This document shows, one piece after another, positions 20,647-24,386 of a stretch of 24,386 nucleotides of DNA. The notes under the pieces were generated by a model. That model saw only the letters and a program-made list of their open reading frames with translations, made no database searches and had not been told where the DNA came from. Origin of the DNA: an uncultured Bacteroidales bacterium (GTDB lineage: Bacteria; Bacteroidota; Bacteroidia; Bacteroidales; Paludibacteraceae); contig CALCGR010000165.1 of the NCBI GenBank assembly GCA_937901025.1, positions 1 to 24,386 on the forward strand. The letters run 5' to 3'. Every line of letters starts with the position of its first letter. The first letter of the stretch is position 1. A program made the position numbers and the translations under genes.

Positions 20647-21681
20647 ATGTCTCGCTTTTTTGTCTATATCATCGCCTTCTTCTGCCTGATCTTGGCCTTG
20701 GCCGGTGGGGTAGGGTATCTCCTTGCGATGGGGCTTCAGCGTCTGCGTCGCCGCCCCCGCCCTGCGGGGACTCCGTTTCTCGTCGTTACCGGGCTCGCGA
20801 TAGCGCTCACCTTGACCGCGATAGCCTATGGCTATTACTATGGCCGTTGGGAGCTCAAAAAGACCGAGACCGCCCTGACTTACGACGCCCTTCCCGCTTC
20901 CTTTGACGGGTACACGATCGTCCATATCTCCGACCTGCATCTGAGTTCCTTCTTCGGGCATGAGGACCAACTAATCCGCATCATCGATACCGTCAATCAG
21001 GCGGAGCCGGACCTCATCTGTTTTACCGGCGACCTCGTATCTTTAGATACGTCGGAGATCGCCTCGCTCGTGCCGATACTGAGGCAGATGAGGGCGCGGG
21101 ACGGCGTTGTTGCCGTGCTGGGTAATCACGATTTCCTGCCCTACGGACGCTCTGCGCCCGATGTGGACAGTATCGCGGTCGCGATGACGCGTCTCGAGAC
21201 GGATCTGCTGGGTTGGAAGGTACTCAATAACGAGCATATAGAGATCATCCGCGGCGGGGATACGATCAGTATCTGCGGATGCATGAACCAGAGCGATGAA
21301 TCGTTCCATTTTTTCCATCGCGAGGAGCATCCGCCCTTGCGGAAAGGGGACTTGGCGAAAGCCACCGACGGCGCAGCGCGGTTTAAGGTGCTGCTGACCC
21401 ATGACCCGAGTCAGTGGCATCACGAAGTGATGGAGGCGCAGCGCACGGATATCCCGCTCACCCTGGCGGGGCACACCCATTGCGGTCAGTTGCGGTTCGG
21501 TTCCTGGACCCCCGCCTCCTGGTTCTTCGACGAGGTGCGTGGGCTCTATTCTGCCCCTACTCCTCTACACCCCTACTCCTCTACCCCCAAACTCTACATC
21601 AACGAGGGTCTCGGGTGCACCGCCCCGGTACGGATCTTCGTGCCGATGGAGGTTTCCCTTCTTCGTCTTTCGGTACGTTGA
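20647..21681 (+). CDS. Membrane-anchored metallophosphoesterase (calcineurin-like)
   Basis: This 344-residue protein has two N-terminal membrane helices (about 5-29 and 43-63) and then a metallophosphoesterase domain. Metal-binding motifs are SDLHL (D96, H98), TGDL (G128, D129), GNHD (159-162), THD (H252) and GHTHCGQ (275-281). Related proteins include YkuE/YaeI-type enzymes that act on lipid pyrophosphates, but the substrate here is not known. The ATG at 20647 was chosen over the frame-open 20518 because the promoter lies at 20599-20630. Residues 302-314 (SAPTPLHPYSSTP) come from repeat family A, between the conserved RGLY and the LYINEGLG segment. It is transcribed divergently from nqrA. 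Confidence 0.92.
   Translation: MSRFFVYIIAFFCLILALAGGVGYLLAMGLQRLRRRPRPAGTPFLVVTGLAIALTLTAIAYGYYYGRWELKKTETALTYDALPASFDGYTIVHISDLHLSSFFGHEDQLIRIIDTVNQAEPDLICFTGDLVSLDTSEIASLVPILRQMRARDGVVAVLGNHDFLPYGRSAPDVDSIAVAMTRLETDLLGWKVLNNEHIEIIRGGDTISICGCMNQSDESFHFFHREEHPPLRKGDLAKATDGAARFKVLLTHDPSQWHHEVMEAQRTDIPLTLAGHTHCGQLRFGSWTPASWFFDEVRGLYSAPTPLHPYSSTPKLYINEGLGCTAPVRIFVPMEVSLLRLSVR
21553..21588. repeat. Family A repeat inside the metallophosphoesterase gene
   Basis: CCCCTACTCCTCTACACC units are read in frame as APTPLHPYSSTP. This is the only plus-strand gene with the repeat, and again the pyrimidine strand is the coding strand. Confidence 0.82.
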
Positions 21682-21795
21682 CCACCTCGCGGCCATTTTT
21701 GACCGCGTTTTGTGTGTGTCTTCCTTTCCGCGGCGATTGGTTTCTTATCTGCGGTGCTCTGGGGGTTTTCCTATTAGATTTTTAGTTAGATTTTT

Positions 21796-21814
21796 GCTCC
21801 GTAGGAGCTTTCCA
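21796..21814 (+). terminator. Weak candidate terminator after metallophosphoesterase
   Basis: GCTCC and GGAGC flank a 3-base loop and are followed by TTTCC. The stem is short and the T-run poor, so this is a weak call. Confidence 0.3.
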
Positions 21815-21870
21815 AAAATTGATCAACCTATTTTAATTGAATCCCTTATAAGATTTTAATAGCGTCGCGT

Positions 21871-21913
21871 CCGCTCGTCGGGGCGTTCCGTCGCCCCTTG
21901 CCGCGGGGCGCTC
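21871..21913. repeat. GC-rich 43-bp repeat, copy 2
   Basis: The reverse complement matches 13-55 at all 43 positions. Internal hairpins are GGGGCG/CGCCCC and GCCCC/GGGGC, which compete with each other. Confidence 0.8.
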
Positions 21914-21932
21914 CCTCTCGCTCTCAATGGGG

Positions 21933-21959
21933 TCCCCGGAAAGTACCACTTTCTGGGGA
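21933..21959. repeat. Strong 12-pair hairpin
   Basis: TCCCCGGAAAGT (21933-21944) pairs with ACTTTCTGGGGA (21948-21959) around a 3-base loop, with a single G.T wobble. It sits between the 43-bp GC-rich repeat and the first 64-bp element. There is no T-run on either side, so it is not an obvious terminator. Confidence 0.7.
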
Positions 21960-22023
21960 GAGGAGGAATCGCGGGTACCCCTGCCGAAGCGGAGCTTTGG
22001 CATCGTACCAAGCGAATTCCGAC
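21960..22023. repeat. 64-bp structured repeat, copy 1
   Basis: Three nested stems are present: GGAAT/ATTCC (21965-21969 with 22016-22020), GGTAC/GTACC (21974-21978 with 22005-22009) and TGCCGAAGC/GCTTTGGCA (21982-21990 with 21994-22002). The copy at 22155 differs at two bases. Confidence 0.75.
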
Positions 22024-22154
22024 GAGCGGTGCTCTTGGCTGCGCACTATTTTTGGGCGGTAGTACCTGCGGTGCGCGGGGCGGCTCCCGGGCGTGTTCCT
22101 CGTTTAGCGCCGTTGAGCAGTGTGATGCTCAATCTTCGCACATATAGCGTAATT

Positions 22155-22218
22155 GAGGAGGAATCGCGGGTACCCCTGCCGAAGCGGAGCTTTGGCATCG
22201 TACTAAGCGAATTTCGAC
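22155..22218. repeat. 64-bp structured repeat, copy 2
   Basis: 62 of 64 bases match the copy at 21960. Both differences are C to T in the right arms of the outer stems (GTACT, ATTTC) and turn G-C pairs into G.U pairs if the plus strand is transcribed. Confidence 0.75.
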
Positions 22219-22288
22219 GGGCCGCCCGTGCTTTAGCCGGGCATAAAGGCAAGCGTGGACCATTGCGATGGCGCAAATATGCGAAATA

Positions 22289-22342
22289 AGCCGATAGGGT
22301 TAATCGTTCGAGCAAAGCGAGATAAGAATAACCCTATAGGCT
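22289..22342. repeat. Inverted repeat with 26-base loop
   Basis: AGCCGATAGGGTTA (22289-22302) pairs with TAACCCTATAGGCT (22329-22342), with one mismatch in 14. It lies just upstream of the 131-bp promoter module. Confidence 0.65.
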
Positions 22343-22358
22343 GAGCGGGAGATCTAAG

Positions 22359-22489
22359 TAACCCGAGCGGAAGATATAGAAAGTGGCAGAAAGTGCAACA
22401 AAAATAACACTTTTTTTGTATTTTGCCGGAGATACTGCCTAAAGTTGGCAGTTTGTTGTAGTAATTTTGCACCGCGAAACAAAAAAAAA
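22359..22489 (+). promoter_or_regulatory. 131-bp promoter module, copy 1 (DUF2851 gene)
   Basis: About 95 percent identical to 23750-23880. It contains a possible terminator-like stem AAAGTG/CACTTT followed by Ts, an inverted repeat ACTGCC-N7-GGCAGT (22434-22452), and a -7 box TAATTTTG (22462-22469). No TTTG lies 20 bases upstream of the -7 box; the inverted repeat occupies that place, which would suit an activator-dependent promoter. The module ends 2 bases before the ATG of the DUF2851 gene. Confidence 0.7.
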
Positions 22490-22491
22490 CT

Positions 22492-23715
22492 ATGCCGGAG
22501 ATACTCCTTCATTATATTTGGCAGCAAGGGTTGTTCCTCCCGTTCCCGCAAGTGACGTTTACGGGCAAACCCATCGAGGTTCTCTCCCTCGGGCAGCATA
22601 ACACCAACGCGGGGCCGGACTTCCTCGATGCGCGGGTGAAGATCGGCGGGCAGGAATGGCACGGGAACATCGAGATTCACGTGCATTCGTCGGACTGGTA
22701 CAAGCATAAGCATTACCAAGACCCCGCGTACAATAACGTGATCCTCCACGTGGTACGCGACGTGGATAAGCGTGTCTATACCGCCAACGGCCTCGAGGTG
22801 GAACAATGCGAACTCAGTTACCCCATTCATCAAGATTACGTGCAGATGCTCGTTCGCGACGCGAAGCAGATGGACGCTTGGAGCCACTCGCTCCAATGCG
22901 GACAGATGCTGATTCAGCACCCGTCTTTGCTGCAAGAGGGCTGGAAGAAAGCGCTGCTGACGATGCGGCTCGACTGCAAGAACGACGCGATACACCAGTT
23001 ACTCGCTATCACTCAGGGCAGTTGGGAGGACGCCTTTTACATCACCCTTGCCCATAATTTCGGGTTCCATATCAACGGCGTAGCCTTCGAACAGATGGCG
23101 ATTCAGACGCCCCTGAACTGCCTGCAAAAGCACAAGGACAGCCTCTTCCAACTGACGGCTATCTTCCTGGGGCAGAGCGGGTTACTGACAGCGGAGAATG
23201 CGGAGGAGCGGGGGCAGACGCGCCTATGGAACGAGTACCGGTTCTTGCAAGCTAAGTTCGGGCTCGTGCCCATCTCCGCCTCGCTATGGAAGTACCTCCG
23301 TTTGCGGCCGCAGAACTTCCCTGAGGTGCGGATACGGCAGTTTGCGCAGCTGCTGCATCAGTCGGAGTTTTTGTTTAGTAAGGCGGTGTATGCCGACTCG
23401 CTGACGCAGATGACGGAGCTCTTTAAGATGGAGCCCGCCATCGGGGAGCAGTCCATTCGGTTGCTCATCATCAATACGGTGATTCCGTATATCTATGCGC
23501 GGGGAGATAAGGAGCGCGCCTTGGGTTTATTGGCGCAGCTTCCGGCGGAGGATAATCAGATTACGCGGCAGTGGAAACTGCTGGGGCAGGAGCTCCGCAC
23601 CGCCGCCGATTCGCAGGCGCTGATTCACCTCTTCCAGCATTTCTGTCAGAAAGACAAGTGCCTCAATTGCGAAATCGGCTACCAAATCTTCCTCGAACAC
23701 CTCTCATCCCTCTAA
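22492..23715 (+). CDS. DUF2851 family protein
   Basis: This is a 407-residue protein of the Bacteroidetes family DUF2851, whose function is unknown. Family marks are LLHYIWQQGLF at the start, IEVLSLGQHNTNAGPDF (28-44), WHGNIEIHVHSSDWY (56-70), AYNNVILHVV and, near the end, CQKDKCLNCEIG with C385, C390 and C393. Length is normal. Residues around LLTAENAEERGQ look low in complexity and may be another small insertion, but I cannot show a second copy here. The ATG at 22492 follows the promoter module closely. No operon partner is evident. Confidence 0.9.
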   Translation: MPEILLHYIWQQGLFLPFPQVTFTGKPIEVLSLGQHNTNAGPDFLDARVKIGGQEWHGNIEIHVHSSDWYKHKHYQDPAYNNVILHVVRDVDKRVYTANGLEVEQCELSYPIHQDYVQMLVRDAKQMDAWSHSLQCGQMLIQHPSLLQEGWKKALLTMRLDCKNDAIHQLLAITQGSWEDAFYITLAHNFGFHINGVAFEQMAIQTPLNCLQKHKDSLFQLTAIFLGQSGLLTAENAEERGQTRLWNEYRFLQAKFGLVPISASLWKYLRLRPQNFPEVRIRQFAQLLHQSEFLFSKAVYADSLTQMTELFKMEPAIGEQSIRLLIINTVIPYIYARGDKERALGLLAQLPAEDNQITRQWKLLGQELRTAADSQALIHLFQHFCQKDKCLNCEIGYQIFLEHLSSL

Positions 23716-23749
23716 GTGTCACCCTGTCTCTTCTCGGCGAAAGTCTTAC

Positions 23750-23880
23750 TAACCCGAGCGGAAGATATAGAAAGTGGCAGAAAGTGCAACAAAAATAACA
23801 CTTTTTTTGTATTTTGTTGTAGATACTGCCTAAAGTTGGCAGTTTGTCGTAGTAATTTTGCATCGCGAAACAAAAAAACA
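23750..23880 (+). promoter_or_regulatory. 131-bp promoter module, copy 2 (RhuM remnant)
   Basis: Direct repeat of 22359-22489. The inverted repeat ACTGCC-N7-GGCAGT (23825-23843) and the -7 box TAATTTTG (23853-23860) are unchanged. The main differences are in the stretch between the T-run and the inverted repeat. It ends 8 bases before the ATG of the RhuM-family gene. Confidence 0.7.
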
Positions 23881-23888
23881 ATTAAATT

Positions 23889-24343
23889 ATGAACGAGCAA
23901 AATGAAATCGTGCTGTATCAGCCCAACGAGCAAACGAAAATTGAAGTGCGTGTAGAAGACGAAACCGTGTGGCTAACGCAAGCGCAATTAGCGGAGTTGT
24001 TTAACACTAGTCGTAATAATATTACACTTCACATAAAGAATATTTTTGCGGAAGGAGAATTGTCTCAATCGTCAGTATGTAAGGAATCCTTACTAACTGC
24101 GTCAGATGGTAAATCATATAAGACTAAGTTTTATAACTTAGATGTTATAATTTCGGTTGGGTATCGTGTAAAATCAATAGTCGGCACGCGTTTTCGCCAA
24201 TGGGCAAATAAGATTCTCAAAGACTACATGCTTCGTGGCTATGCGGTCAATCAACGACTGTTGACCTCGGCAAGAAACTCTTTGCTTTCTCAAAGATGGA
24301 GATGGGGAAAGAGGTAATCTTGGTGCAAACAACGCAAAAATAA
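23889..24343 (+). pseudogene. RhuM family protein remnant with internal deletion and frameshift
   Basis: The open frame (23889-24317, 142 residues) starts like RhuM-family proteins: IVLYQPNEQTKIEVRVEDETVWLTQAQLAELF, then FNTSRNNITLHI, YKTKFYNLDVIISVGYRVKS, RFRQWANKILKDYMLRGYAVNQR. After NQRL (about residue 125) the similarity stops. From 24260 a different frame reads DLGKKLFAFSKMEMGKEVIL and stops at 24343. That is, as I recall the family, the very C-terminus of RhuM proteins (DLGKKWFAFSKM). Intact members are about 320-340 residues, so roughly 180-200 residues of the middle have been lost and the ends joined out of frame. RhuM was named from a Salmonella pathogenicity island and is often mobile; its function is unclear. 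Confidence 0.75.
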
Positions 24344-24350
24344 TACAACT

Positions 24351-24386
24351 ATGACTGAGAATGACATTGCTTACAAAGTGAAAGGG
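24351..24386 (+). CDS. Start of a probable GxxExxY-family protein (partial)
   Basis: Only 12 codons are visible: MTENDIAYKVKG. The pattern MTENxIxxxVxG is typical of the start of GxxExxY proteins (small PD-(D/E)xK-like family), which Bacteroidetes carry in many copies. It begins 7 bases after the RhuM remnant. The call rests on this short start alone. Confidence 0.4.
   Translation, partial: MTENDIAYKVKG

Larger units (their letters stand above)
21682..22491. other. 810-base gene-free region with hairpins and repeats
   Basis: No credible gene lies here; the open frames cross repeats and lack family features. In order it holds a weak hairpin GCTCC-gta-GGAGC (21796-21808), the 43-bp GC-rich repeat (21871-21913), a strong hairpin (21933-21959), two 64-bp hairpin elements (21960 and 22155), a small hairpin TTGAGCA/TGCTCAA (22113-22132), a long-loop inverted repeat (22289-22342) and the first copy of a 131-bp promoter module (22359-22489). 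Confidence 0.85.

Noticed and set aside
21927..22289. Plus-strand open frame of 120 codons with a repeated peptide LPKRSFGIV
   Set aside because: The repeated peptide is just the 64-bp structured repeat read twice; nothing else supports coding.
22233..22472. Minus-strand small open frame similar to one at 23663-23881
   Set aside because: The similarity comes from the duplicated 131-bp promoter module, which is non-coding by position and content.

Overview
The window reads as chromosomal DNA from an uncultured or poorly studied member of the Bacteroidales. The evidence is a TonB receptor with an N-terminal CarboxypepD_reg-like domain, the dut-TPR-DUF4292-EnvC cluster, a DUF2851 gene, a complete nqrABCDEF operon, and promoters of the Bacteroidetes form TTTG-N20-TAnnTTTG. 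No rRNA, tRNA, CRISPR array or transposase was recognised.

Layout, right to left along the minus strand. nqrABCDEF (20498-14647) encodes the Na+-pumping NADH:quinone reductase and ends in a hairpin terminator; nadD follows at once. A clear promoter at 13975-14006 then starts a very compact run to position 95. Its order is lipid kinase, dut, TPR protein, DUF4292 lipoprotein, EnvC-like protein, FKBP lipoprotein, cysteine-rich lipoprotein, RecB/AddA-like helicase-nuclease, rimM, TrmH-family methyltransferase, U32 protein, a small Cys protein, rlmN and a TonB receptor. Neighbours overlap or lie within about 30 bases. The first half concerns the cell envelope and nucleotides, and the second half mostly rRNA/tRNA maturation.

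On the plus strand, a metallophosphoesterase diverges from nqrA. An 810-base gene-free stretch full of hairpins and repeats follows (21682-22491), then a DUF2851 gene, a RhuM-family remnant with an internal deletion, and the first codons of a probable GxxExxY protein.

The most unusual feature is the density of short repeats. At least six unrelated short-unit families sit inside or at the edges of ordinary housekeeping genes, usually in frame: RlmN, U32, TrmH, RimM, helicase, NadD, metallophosphoesterase, TonB receptor and TPR protein. They build linkers, parts of signal peptides, a start codon and, in nadD, the stop codon. The nqr genes are free of them. Larger repeats include an inverted 43-bp pair near the two ends, two 64-bp hairpin elements, and a duplicated 131-bp promoter module ahead of the DUF2851 and RhuM genes.

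Other points of note are an NqrC with an N-terminal rubredoxin-like domain, a U32 protein whose C-terminal cysteine domain is a separate ATGA-coupled gene, and a shared CAAA-N4-TTTG palindrome over the -33 box of three promoters.
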